Source: Epiperipatus broadwayi (lineage: Eukaryota; Onychophora; Udeonychophora; Euonychophora; Peripatidae). From it: a stretch of DNA of 64,000 nt. Shown here in pieces: positions 10,901 through 20,692 of the stretch (positions are counted from its first letter, which is position 1; each line of letters begins with the position of its first letter). The stretch spans positions 9,910,248-9,974,247 of the forward strand of contig JAQFVV010012400.1 in NCBI GenBank assembly GCA_028023455.1, written 5' to 3'. The position numbers and the translations under genes were made by a program. The notes below the pieces were generated by a model that made no database searches, had not been told where the DNA came from, and worked only from the letters and a program-made list of their open reading frames with translations.

Positions 10901-13780
10901 TTAATGGATGTTTTACCTTATATATATATAAATTTTAAAAATAATTTAAAACAAAACTTTCTAGTAAATTTCCTCTTCTTTTTGAAGGCATCTATTTGCT
11001 TTTTATTATAAATAACCAATAATAATTGTTTTGATTACTGTATTAGTAATTGGTATTTGCCAAAAACTTTAATTGAAATTTGATTATTATCCAATATAGT
11101 TAAAAGATAAAATAGCCATTGAATAGCCCACGCCAGAGCAAGAGCCTATTCAACAACTCCTCATAGGGAACAACAAGAGGCAGTACTCACCAAATTGTCC
11201 ATTAGCCAGATGCTAAGGATTTGAATGTTTTTTCATACTTGTTTCACCTTCTAGCTGAGAACAGCCAATTATTCATTTATTAACTAATGCTAAACCTATT
11301 GACAAAATTTTCAAGTTTATTTATCTAGATTCAAATCTTTGTTTTGGGCATGGAAGCAAATGTTCCATTTCTATACCACTAGCCTTTTATTATCAATTAA
11401 TAATTATTCAGTCTGCTCAGAGCATCAAAGTCAGGATAAGCAGATTTTAATTCAATTATTTACTTTCATCTACAGAAAATTGATTCAATTTAATATAGTA
11501 GTATTCTGTATGTGTTTTTTTGTTTACATATTATAATAGTAAATCTTGTATGTAAGTATACATTTAATATGTGTAAATATGTTATATTTTTATATTAAAA
11601 TTATTACCATCACTTGTTTTAAAATTGACATTAAAGAAAACTATATAATTCTAAGTTGAATTGGCTAGTGCACTATTTAGATTTTTTTCATCCCATCATA
11701 ATGTGATTTTCAGTTATCACTTAGTTTTCCATATTAGCTGTGATTCACAAGTTAGCACGGTCATTTTCATCAGTTTAGTTTTCTGGTATGCTGTTAAACA
11801 GAGTTTTTTTCCGGTTGAATTGATCAATATTTACCAGTGATACAATTTAAATAAAAAATTATACATATTTAGATATCAATAAAAATAATTAAGAAAAGAA
11901 TAGGATAATACAATTGTAGCAGTATAATTCCATCCATATGCTATATTATAATCTAGGAGTGTATATATGTGAATGTATCTAGATCATTTAAAAAAAAACA
12001 ACAACTTACTATTCTTCTTATGATGAAAGTTAATGTCGATGATCATATACAAAATATATTATGTCTACATGATGCTAAATTTGTAAATTTTAAGAAAGGA
12101 GAAGTGATTCCTTTGTGATGCATTGCAGCCCCTATAATCATACTATGAATTGGATAATTAAAACTTCAATTTTGCACTTTCATGATTACATATGATGAAG
12201 CAATAATTGCAGTAATATCATTAAGGCGTGAAAGTAATTATTGCTATATTTTATAGGTAAGTTTTTATTATTTTCTAATTATTATTTTATATATATATAT
12301 TATTTAGTTGTTGTTTTTTTTTTTTTTTGTAAATTATGAATAAATGAATTTGTGGGAATTGGGATAACAGATATTGTTAAGATTTTAAAAAGTAAAAAGT
12401 GGAATCTTATAAATTGATATAAAAAATATATTTGGAATTTGCATTAAAGCAACTGTAGCTAAATTATAAAGATATTTTGATTTTAAGAGAACCCCATCAG
12501 ATTTCAAATTTTAATAGATTGCTCAAGAGTACTTTTTAAATTTTTAATACTTATTAGAAATAGGCTCATCTCTTTTTTTATTTTTATGAATTGTTCTCAA
12601 AAAACATCTGATAACATTTTTCTAATTTATCATATAACTAAAAATATATATATATATAACATCTGATGACTTTAATTTTTTTAATTTAGCATTTGCTTTC
12701 AGGAGTAGTTAGTTCACTTCACTCACAAAACCCATAAATTAGAAAATACCATAAGAATGTGGGTAAAATACTATTAACATCTAATATCCATTGGGTTATT
12801 TTAAAATATACAAATGGATGGCTCTAGATTAGAATGAAAATTTCTCCTGAAACAATAAATTAATTCTTATTAAAAAATAAAATGAATATATATAATCTTC
12901 CAGATTTTGATTCTACACAGTAATACTTTGCTTGATAGTAGATTGAGTAATTAAGAAAAGAATAAGTACTACGATCATAAGATAAATTACACAGAGTACA
13001 GGTGATAATCTGCTATTATTTACTCTTTATTTACAGTTTATTTTAGCATTACAATTTTATTAGATAATTAATAACTCTTTTAAACCAGGCTGTAGACCCA
13101 CATATAATTTTGACAGTTATAATGCAGGAAGTTATAAAAACTTCTTGATTTAATCTGCGCCAGGTAATTCTTAAGATTTTTTTTCAAGGTGCTTAGGATT
13201 TCTCTGTCAGATAGTGCTCAGTGAATTCACCTATTCATGGATTCTATTTTATTTTTTTTATCGATGTCTAAATATATATTATTTTGAAATTATTTCAAAG
13301 GTGTGTGTGTATATATATATGTTAAACACATGTTATTACTCATAGTTTCAAATATTTATGTTAGTCTTGGAACTAAATGGTAGGGGATTTGATGGAAGTA
13401 GTGTACCAGCTGGTAATGCAATAATCACTAGTCTTTGCTTTGTTTTTTTTTTTTTAAATACCAAATAAATTCGAAAAGTTTAGAAGATAAACATAGAAAC
13501 ATTGAAGACTGAATAAAATTGATGAATAAATCACTAAATGAGAGAGAAATCTGTTTGAGTGAGCTCTTAAATATTGGAAATTTACAGATGACATATCAAA
13601 CATTGTAATTCATGAAAAAAAAGAGGATAGAAAATCCAGAAAATAATGTATTTTTCTTCAATTTTATGTCTATTGGGGTTCTGGGAGGGGGAAAGCATTA
13701 TTTAAAGTTATTTTATTTTACACATTCACATTTACAAAATATAGTCAATAGATCAAAAGATATTTTTTATTACTTAGTAG
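7950..13780. other. Long AT-rich stretch without a supported gene
   Basis: No frame carries recognisable motifs. Items worth noting are a possible short exon at 8,955-9,048 (see findings), a tRNA-like SINE head near 9,711-9,775, a B-box-like GGGTTTGAATCTGG near 10,685, and a 250-bp block at 11,991-12,240 that resembles 40,917-41,110. The rest is low-complexity A/T sequence. Confidence 0.5.
9711..9775 (+). mobile_element. Degenerate tRNA-like SINE head
   Basis: The segment has an A-box-like GTAGCTCATTCA about 35 bp upstream of a B-box-like GGATTCAAATCC, the spacing of a Pol III internal promoter. It is followed by T runs. No acceptor-stem pairing or anticodon arm can be defended, so it is read as a tRNA-derived SINE fragment and not a tRNA gene. 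Confidence 0.35.
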
Positions 13781-13784
13781 TAGC

Positions 13785-15250
13785 AGTATTGTTGTTGTTG
13801 TTATTGTTGGTGTTTCAAAAATAAACTTTATTAAGACTCAAAAAAAGTTACATGAGTTATATATGAAAGCATAAGATTTAGATACAAGTTAATATATATT
13901 ACATATGAAATAAGGGTTTACAATCTTGCATATAATAGGAGGAAAAAACATAACTTACAGTAATTGAAAAAAGAATGATCATTACATAACTAGATACATG
14001 AGTCAAATTAGGTTTACAAAGAGTTTTAAATGGGATCTTGAAAAAAATAAATTGGGTCTATTTGGTGGGAAGAATTACAGTTTTCATGCTTGTTTTATTG
14101 CTCATGTGTTAGTTACATAAGTTGCTTGTGAAAAACATGAGTTTTTAGATACAATTTGGTACATGAGATTACATATGCAATGAGGGTTTACAATGTTGCT
14201 TATGATATATAAAAGGTGATTTACAGTAGTTAGAAGAATAATAATTGTTGCATAACAAGATTCATATTTCAGATTAGGTTTACATAAATTTTACAAAAGC
14301 ATTATGTAATAAATACATGAAAGGACATAGTGATATTTGTTAATACATTTATGAAGGGTGAGTGGAGTTAGTGTTTCATATAACTGTACATAAATTGTAT
14401 TTATTAGATGGTGAACACTATGGGTGTCAAAGCTAAGTTTTATTGTTCATGTGTTGGGCATTTAAAGTTTATTTGAGGTACATTGGTGGAGTGATCTTGT
14501 AAACTTTTTTGGACCAATGGATTGATGAGGTGAGTGTACTGTGTTATTCTCAAGTGGTGCAGTATTTATTCCTGAGTTCACCCCAATGTGACATTGGAAT
14601 TATGAATTCATGCATGGTAGGTATTTGAGCTGAGTGACGTTCCAGAGACTGGGGCAGAAGTGATATAGAAAGTAATTGGAATCTGTGACTGATATAATGA
14701 TGAATTTGAAGGGGAAATGTCTTAGATGATGCAAAATATCCCATGTGGCATGGTAATAATAAATTTTGACAAATTTTGTCAGCTCATTAGCCATCTACAC
14801 CATAGGTAGTGAGGGATTATACTCTTGTCTTTCTAAGTTTAGGTTTTAATTGTTGTTCGCATTGGTTTTCCTGAAACTTTAAATTGACTTATTCATTAAT
14901 GGACATGGCATATTTTTGCCATTTCTGACATGGAAATTGTTCTTGAGGTCATTGGCATATGTTTTTTCATGAGATAAAGGTGGAAATATGATAGAATGGA
15001 TTTTGGAGCCAACTACTTGGTCATGCGATTGTATGGCAGCCATTCTGATTTGTTTAGCGATTTACAAATGTCTTTTTTTTAAGAAAAAGCTTTTGTAAAA
15101 TCAAAATTGTCTTAGAAAAGATATGTGGCATAGTTAATTGTTAATAATTGTTTCAATATATGTTAAATTTACCTGAAATATTGCAGATTTTGACTGGTCT
15201 TTTGGGAGATTTAAACCCTGAAAATTTTCTTTGTTGCCTAGCAATACTAA
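13785..15250 (-). mobile_element. Minus-strand retroelement remnant with CAA-rich 3' tail
   Basis: On the plus strand the block starts with TTGTTGTTGTTGTTATTG followed by a motif ending AAACTTTATTAAG. The same arrangement begins at about 15,468. On the minus strand this reads as an element ending in CTTAATAAAGTTT and a (CAA)n tail, a typical non-LTR retroelement 3' end. Within it, 13,898-14,030 and 14,169-14,300 are diverged direct repeats of one another. The body up to 15,250 has no frame with recognisable domains, so the family is unassigned. Confidence 0.45.
13898..14300. repeat. Local direct duplication (about 130 bp, 271 bp apart)
   Basis: 13,898-14,030 and 14,169-14,300 share an ordered series of matches: ATTACATATG, AGGGTTTACAAT, TTACAGTA, a TAATNATTGNTTGCATAAC-like stretch and AGGTTTACA. 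They look like two diverged copies of one unit inside the minus-strand retroelement remnant. Confidence 0.6.
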
Positions 15251-15467
15251 GGTTTACTGTCATTAACGAAATATTTTTTCTTTCAAATTATCCATTAATA
15301 ATTGGAATTTTTTAATAGTTAGAGTGTTATCTAATTAGGTCAAGATCATCCTTTGTGATGAGTTGAAATTTATCTTAAAAAAAAAACTAATATAAAAATT
15401 TTTAGGATTTGAAATAGTAGCTCTTGGGATGAACATGGTGACAGGTCTAAGATTATCTGCTGAACTT

Positions 15468-16320
15468 ATTTTGTTGTTGTTATTGTTATTATGATGATGA
15501 TGATGTTTAAACTTTATTAAGTACTCTATGGCTCCATATGATTCACAATGATATATACAGGTTATATGAATAATTACATATATATAAGATCGTGTACAAA
15601 TTACATATATAACTTCTGTTACTTGGGTATGGACTATACCAATGATTATATATAGTTCATCATAGAAAAATATTTTCATACTGTTGGGATTACTTATTTT
15701 TGAGTACTTTATACAGTCATTTATATCTACATATATTTCATGGTATCAATTTCGAATGCAATCAGATGTTTGTTCAATGTTGGAATACTTTTGATTAGTC
15801 AGATAAAATTAGTACTTTTGTAAGAAAAAACAGCAAATAAATCTTATTGAGGTATGCCACTTACATTGCTAAATATTTTTATTAAATGTCCATAAAAGTT
15901 TTAACAGTTGGGGCAATGACAAAGTTCATTGGGTAATTCTCTTGTTTGTATGGATTGTAGATGTAGAACAGTCTCGTTGCAGCAGAAGCTTCCTGTGTAT
16001 CTTTGGGGAATTTTTTTCATGGTGTGCTAGAAGGTTATAGGTTGAACTTTGGCTTTAGATAGGACTATGTGGCAATAGATGTTTCTATCATTCCTAGATT
16101 CTCTTAGCTGTTCAAGTTTATTAGAATAGGTGGCAGGATGACATCTGGTGTTGTTATCAAGTAAAATATGATTACATGCACCAGAATGCATATAATCTGA
16201 AGGTAAGCTGCATGGATGGCTAGTATTGCAATTTGGCTATATATGCTTATGACTCTATTTAGGGAGATGCAGCTTTGTCTATATGTGCTTAACATCACGG
16301 GTGCATGCTAGAGCTGAGTA
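15468..16320 (-). mobile_element. Second minus-strand copy of the tailed retroelement
   Basis: It starts on the plus strand with TTGTTGTTATTGTTATTATG and GATGATGATG, then TTTAAACTTTATTAAG, matching the end of the copy at 13,785. On the minus strand this is a 3' end with a CAT/CAA-rich tail. Upstream on the minus strand lies a decayed coding segment (15,850-16,218). The 5' limit near 16,320 is a guess based on where coding-like sequence fades. Confidence 0.45.
15850..16218 (-). pseudogene. Unassigned decayed coding segment in the minus-strand retroelement
   Basis: One minus-strand frame of about 123 codons holds only three stops in a region where random AT-rich frames would hold many more. 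Composition is balanced and protein-like, with several cysteines and histidines: a C-N-H segment, T-R-C-H-P-A-T-Y, K-L-E-Q-L-R-E-S-R-N-D, G-S-F-C-C-N-E and, near the end, L-C-H-C-P-N-C. The C-H-C-P-N-C cluster suggests a metal-binding site. I do not recognise the family. Its position about 380 bp upstream of a retroelement-like tail suggests it is the end of an element ORF, but this is inference. Confidence 0.4.
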
Positions 16321-16369
16321 AATGTATAGAAAATGGTGTTTTGTAAACTTTTTTTTTTTCACAGTGCTC

Positions 16370-17230
16370 ATAATTGTAATCTTTTTTATGAAATACATTA
16401 TATAAATTTTATACTAACATGAGTTTAAAATATAAGCATGTGCATAACTGTTTCTTATAGGCAGAGTATTCTAATGCTTACTTTTGTTGTAAAAGCGAAT
16501 ACAAAAAAAAAACCGTTTGTGTATATGTACAGTGGTCTATATATGTGCATGTATTTATATGTAAGAACGAGGCTAATGAAAGAATAACATTGGTGGAGGG
16601 CCCCTATATAACTAATCTAAAAGAACATTTGTGTTTTGCTTGCCAATATCCTGATAGCTGATATATCTTCTCTACTCAAAGTCTGGTTCTTAAACAACAA
16701 AGTATTATTGCTGATAGAAGCTTGTTATTGCTTGATATAATCTTAAAAAAATTGATATATTATAAATCTTATTGAGCCTATTATATCATTAAGACAATGG
16801 ATAAAAAGCAGAGGCAATCACGGGGTTAATATCTATAGAAATATGTACATTCCTTCCACAAACAAAGAAGGCAGTATCATATTAAATCATTTATTTTTTC
16901 TCATTACATCAATACTCATATGACTAAGCTAGATTAACCTGGAATCTTTATTCTCTAGCTAAGAATAATTTGATTGCCATTACTTGACCATTATTAAAGG
17001 ATCAGATTTTTTTTTTAGGTTCACTTCGATTTAGACCTAAAAACTCCAGATCATGAGTATGGCAATTGAATATGCTAATCATAATGCTGTGAGATCTTTC
17101 TTATTGTTTAGATAAACTGAATAATTGGTATAAGAAAAAAATTGAAAATGATCATATGATATAATTGGAATATCAACGGAGGTGTTTGGTGATATATAAA
17201 TGGATGTGGGGAAAATGTTGATTTATACAA
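16370..17230. other. AT-rich DNA, no gene seen
   Basis: No motif-bearing frame or repeat boundary was recognised in this stretch. Confidence 0.5.
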
Positions 17231-17238
17231 CAAAACAT

Positions 17239-17265
17239 GGTTTAAAACAGGCAAAACTCACTTAA
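17239..17265 (+). repeat. Solo copy of the terminal repeat of the 24.3-kb element
   Basis: The segment TTTAAAACAGGCAAAACTCA matches the left end of the inverted-repeat element at 24,306 (AAAACAGGCAAAACTCACT). The match stops within about 25 bp, so this is either a truncated end or a site hit by partial excision. Confidence 0.5.
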
Positions 17266-17411
17266 TTAGAGGTCCCACATTTTTCTGACTATGCATAATA
17301 TTGGTTTTTTTTCCCCAAAGGAAGGAGTAAATTTGTAAGTAATCGGGTTTTTTCACCCGTTGGGTTTACTTAGTATAGTTTATTAATTTTTTACTGCAAT
17401 TTACTTCATCT

Positions 17412-17540
17412 AAAAAAATAAGAAACAAAATTACTTATATGTGAAACTGCTGTCTTTAATATTTCATCAGATTTTCATCCTGTGATTGAAATATTAATGA
17501 TAGCAATTTCACATATAAGTAATTTTGTTTCGTTTTTTTT
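17412..17540. repeat. Long hairpin, about 50-bp arms
   Basis: The left arm (17,412-17,466) contains GAAACAAAATTACTTATATG and TGAAACTGCT. The right arm (17,487-17,540) contains the reverse complement with few mismatches, ending in GTAATTTTGTTTC. The loop is about 20 bp. A MITE or foldback origin is likely; transcription would give a long double-stranded RNA hairpin. Confidence 0.8.
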
Positions 17541-17773
17541 TTTTTTATATGTTTCCTTGAGTTAGTTTTTTTATATATTTCTTTAGAACTGGATATAAAC
17601 TGTAATAATATGTTTTGAGATATAATATTATTATATATTAAAATGATGAAACCTATTTATCATTGCCGTTTTACTTGTAAACTTATTTGTTTGCAGTATG
17701 TATATATATACCCTCCCTCACGCACATACACACTCTTTAAAAATTTTGAGAGCCAACGAACTTTTTTTTCCTC

Positions 17774-17873
17774 ATATTTCATAGCATCGGCCGTGGCGCG
17801 AACCCATAACCGTCTGCAAACAACTACTTGTTTGCAAGGCGGCTGCGATGACCTCTCGGCCAACAACGCTTGA
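17774..17873 (-). other. tRNA-like sequence with internal hairpin (SINE head or tRNA pseudogene)
   Basis: Read on the minus strand, the segment starts AGCGTTG and ends CGATGCT, which pair over seven positions (allowing G-U) like an acceptor stem. An A-box-like GGCCGAGAGGTC follows the stem and a B-box-like GGTTCGCGCC lies near the 3' end. Between them TGCAAACAA and TTGTTTGCA form a perfect 9-bp hairpin, in the place of an anticodon arm plus extra arm or intron. The T stem pairs poorly, so a working tRNA is unlikely. Other readings are a tRNA-derived SINE head or a class II (Ser/Leu-like) tRNA pseudogene. Confidence 0.45.
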
Positions 17874-18687
17874 CCAACTTTTTGTTATTAAGTATATTAA
17901 AATATTCAAGTTTATTGGAGTACCTTCTCATCATTTCTAAAATTTTAAAATGGATTATTTTATCCTTACATTTAGTTGTCTGCTTTGAAATTCTCCCCAC
18001 TCTCTCTTTTCTTCCAGATTTTTTATTTATTTCCTGAACTCAGAAAAGTTCTAGTGCACTTCTCTTATATTAAAACCTTGAGCTGAATGGGTGAAGGCCC
18101 TGACATGTTCTGGTAAATTATTTTTATTTTCAAAAAAGCTTTTCTCCGTGCTTTTTTTGTTGTTGTCAAATTCATATAAAAAGTTAAACTTAGTTTATAA
18201 ACAAACAAACAACAACAACAACAACAAAAAGCTATGATTTAAAAAGTTTGAAAAGTTTTTTTTAAAAAAACAAAAAAAAAAAAACGTATATAAAAAAAAG
18301 AAAAGTCATGTAAAGTACAAAACAAATGATTTTATACAATTGCACGCGTAATTCATGATTTTATCTCAATAATATTTTGTACGTTTCATTCACGTCTAAC
18401 ATCAAATTTCTAATCTAAAATTCTTACGTAATTTCTTTCTATTTTTTATTACATAACACTTAAGTGCATTTCATTATAAGCATTTAGGAGTTTCCGAATT
18501 AAGAATTGGGCATTCTTCTTAGTTAATTGTTTAAAATAACAAACAAGAATTTAATTGGACAAAGGCCTCTCCAATATCCTTCTACAGATAAATCATGAAT
18601 AAATTATTCAGCAGGATAATCAGCTTTTAGTTAACCATTTTATTTAGTTTTATTCCTGAGCTAAGAATTAATAAATATCTACTTACT

Positions 18688-18928
18688 AGAGGAAAGCAAA
18701 ATATTTGGATGAGAGAACAAATGGGTCTCATTTGCATCATTGAAAGAGTTAAGACAGTAAAATGGAGCTTGGCTGGACATATTGCTAGAAAATATAACAA
18801 ATGACCAGTTCAAGTCTTTAATCGGACGGCAAGAGATTATAAAGAAGACCTAGAAAGAGACCACATATAAGATGGATATATGAAATAAAATTTGTTGGTA
18901 TGATGAGAGAAGAGAAATTATGGATGAC
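18688..18928 (+). pseudogene. 3' fragment of an RTE-type LINE, cut by the Merlin insertion
   Basis: This 240-bp segment matches the C-terminal coding end of the RTE element at 50,750-50,960: a V-W-V-R-E-Q-like start, then I-E-R-V-K near the conserved K-W-S-L-A-G-H-I-A-R, and further R-D-type and R-P-H-type residues in shifted frames. Several stops and indels show it is old. Its natural end (an ATG/TAA-rich tail) is not contiguous; a short TAAATAATGATGG stretch just beyond the Merlin right end (about 21,872) may be the displaced tail. The copy is 5'-truncated, as is usual for LINE insertions. Confidence 0.65.
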
Positions 18929-18953
18929 GGATAATTTGCCTGATGACATATTA
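18929..18953 (+). repeat. Left terminal inverted repeat of the Merlin element
   Basis: It begins GGATAATTTGCC and continues TGATGACATATT. It matches the reverse complement of the right end with one clear substitution (A for G in TGACRTATT). Confidence 0.85.
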
Positions 18954-19125
18954 CCCTGAAGGCATACCGGTCTAATGTTGCGATTTTTAAGATAACGTCT
19001 CCAAGTGATCTGCAGACACATCTACTCGCTAAGATGTGTCCGCATATCACGTGAACACGTCACGTTAAAAAGCGCAACATTAAATCGGTATGCCTTCAGG
19101 GTAATACGTCATTGGGTTATCATGT
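18929..19125. repeat. Foldback at the left end of the Merlin element
   Basis: The terminal 50 bp, running through CCCTGAAGGCATACCGG and TAATGTTGCG, recur inverted at about 19,073-19,122 (CGCAACATTAAATCGGTATG, then CCTTCAGGGTAATACGTCAT and GGGTTATC). The loop is about 90 bp and CpG-containing. The left end therefore looks like a short Merlin-like MITE of about 195 bp joined to, or nested in, the larger element. Confidence 0.75.
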
Positions 19126-19224
19126 GATAAAATACAAAGTAAAATGGCAAAAATATAAAAATTTTAACGTAAAACAAAAGGAATGTCACGTGATACACAC
19201 CGACTGAGCACCAGCATGTTTCTT

Positions 19225-19429
19225 GGTCCTGAAAAAAAATACAAAAAAAAAGAAAAAATTAGTGAAAATTTAATAAGGTCAATACAAAATTTCATGCATG
19301 AAAACTATTCAAAAATCTGAAAAATGTGGCCAATTATAACAGCGCGTAGCGCTGTAGTTATTCGGGGGGGCCCCTTTGTGTTTTTTGACAAGCGAAGCTT
19401 GTAGTACAAGATATAAAATACAAAATATA
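19225..19429 (+). repeat. Diverged first unit of the Merlin internal repeat, with palindromes
   Basis: ATTAGTGAAAATTTA, AAGGTCAATACAAAAT and TGCATGAAA recur here in the order seen in the 199-bp units, but with indels. The downstream part has a different sequence that includes a perfect palindrome ACAGCGCGTAGCGCTGT (19,339-19,355), a GGGGGGCCCC tract (about 19,364-19,374) and AAGCGAAGCTT. It looks like an ancestral or variant unit. Confidence 0.6.
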
Positions 19430-20262
19430 GATATTTGTAGAAATATTAACCCAAAAATACAAAAAAAAACCCAACAAATTAGTGAAAATTTACGTGCATG
19501 AAATACAAAATAAGGTCAATACAAAATATAAAAACAAAAAATTATTGAAAATGTGCCATTAATGGCGATCACATTGGCTAATTTTAAAAGCGTACTGTAT
19601 AGCCAATGAATTTACGATAAATAATTTGATATTTGTAGAAATATTAACCCAAAAATACAAAAAAAAAACCCAACAAATTAGTGAAAATTTACGTGCATGA
19701 AATACAAAATAAGGTCAATACAAAATATAAAAACAAAAAATTATTGAAAATGTGCCATTAATGGCGATCACATTGGCTAATTTTAAAAGCGTACTGTATA
19801 GCCAATGAATTTACGATAAATAATTTGATATTTGTAGAAATATTAACCCAAAAATACAAAAAAAAAACCCCAACAAATTAGTGAAAATTTACGTGCATGA
19901 AATACAAAATAAGGTCAATACAAAATATAAAAACAAAAAATTATTGAAAATGTGCCATTAATGGCGATCACATTGGCTAATTTTAAAAGCGTACTGTATA
20001 GCCAATGAATTTACGATAAATAATTTGATATTTGTAGAAATATTAACCCAAAAATACAAAAAAAAACCCCAACAAATTAGTGAAAATTTACGTGCATGAA
20101 ATACAAAATAAGGTCAATACAAAATATAAAAACAAAAAATTATTGAAAATGTGCCATTAATGGCGATCACATTGGCTAATTTTAAAAGCATACTGTATAG
20201 CCAATGAATTTACGATAAATAATTTGATATTTGTAGAAATATTAACTCAAAAATACAAAAAT
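19430..20262 (+). repeat. Tandem array of four 198-200-bp units plus a partial fifth
   Basis: Unit starts (GATATTTGTAG) lie at 19,430, 19,628, 19,827, 20,027 and 20,226, giving lengths of 198, 199, 200 and 199 bp; the fifth is truncated. The four full units differ only in the length of an A/C homopolymer and one G-to-A change (GCGTACT to GCATACT in the last). Each holds an inverted pair ATTGGCT/AGCCAAT separated by about 21 bp. This near-identity shows very recent amplification or homogenisation inside the transposon. Confidence 0.95.
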
Positions 20263-20640
20263 TATTTACAAATTAAATGTAATTAAGTGGAAGTTTGATA
20301 ATTGAAGAAATATAAAAAAAAATTTTTTTTGTAAATTTTAAAAAAAAAAAGTTAATGCGAATCTACCATTAATGGCCATCTTGTATAAAATGTGGTGTAA
20401 GAAGCCGTACTTTCTACAAGCATTTGGTAATTTTAAAAACGGACTGTATATTGGTAATTTTATTAAAAAAATTATTTACAAATGAAACATAATGAAGTGG
20501 AAGTTTGATAATTGAAGAAATATTAACAAAAATTGTTTGTACATTTAAAATAAAGATTTAATGCGAATATGGCATTAATGGTGACGTTACTTTTACATGC
20601 ATTTGGATTACTTATTGTCTATATTCAATAATATAATTAA
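20263..20640 (+). repeat. Degenerate repeat zone between the array and the transposase gene
   Basis: ATTATTTACAAAT followed by GTGGAAGTTTGATAATTG and AAGAAATAT occurs at about 20,261 and again about 210 bp later at 20,471. Each is followed by TTAATGCGAAT and a CATTAATGG segment that echo the 199-bp units. These are older, diverged relatives of the array and lie 3' of the transposase gene. Confidence 0.7.
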
Positions 20641-20692
20641 TTCTAAAATTATAATTATTATAAAAAAAATTAAAATTACTTACAAATAGCGT

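Noticed and set aside
11130-11210. A less AT-rich patch with a short protein-like frame
   Set aside because: Too short and without motifs to separate from chance or an old repeat.
13612-13824. 70-codon plus-strand frame
   Set aside because: It runs into the GTT-repeat tail of a minus-strand retroelement, giving a run of leucine and valine; not a gene.
17660-17873. Overlapping 76- and 68-codon frames on both strands
   Set aside because: They span the tRNA-like element and flanking low-complexity sequence and have no protein motifs.
19430-20262. CRISPR-like array
   Set aside because: Units are 199 bp, directly abutting, with no short repeat-spacer alternation; this is a tandem satellite-like array.
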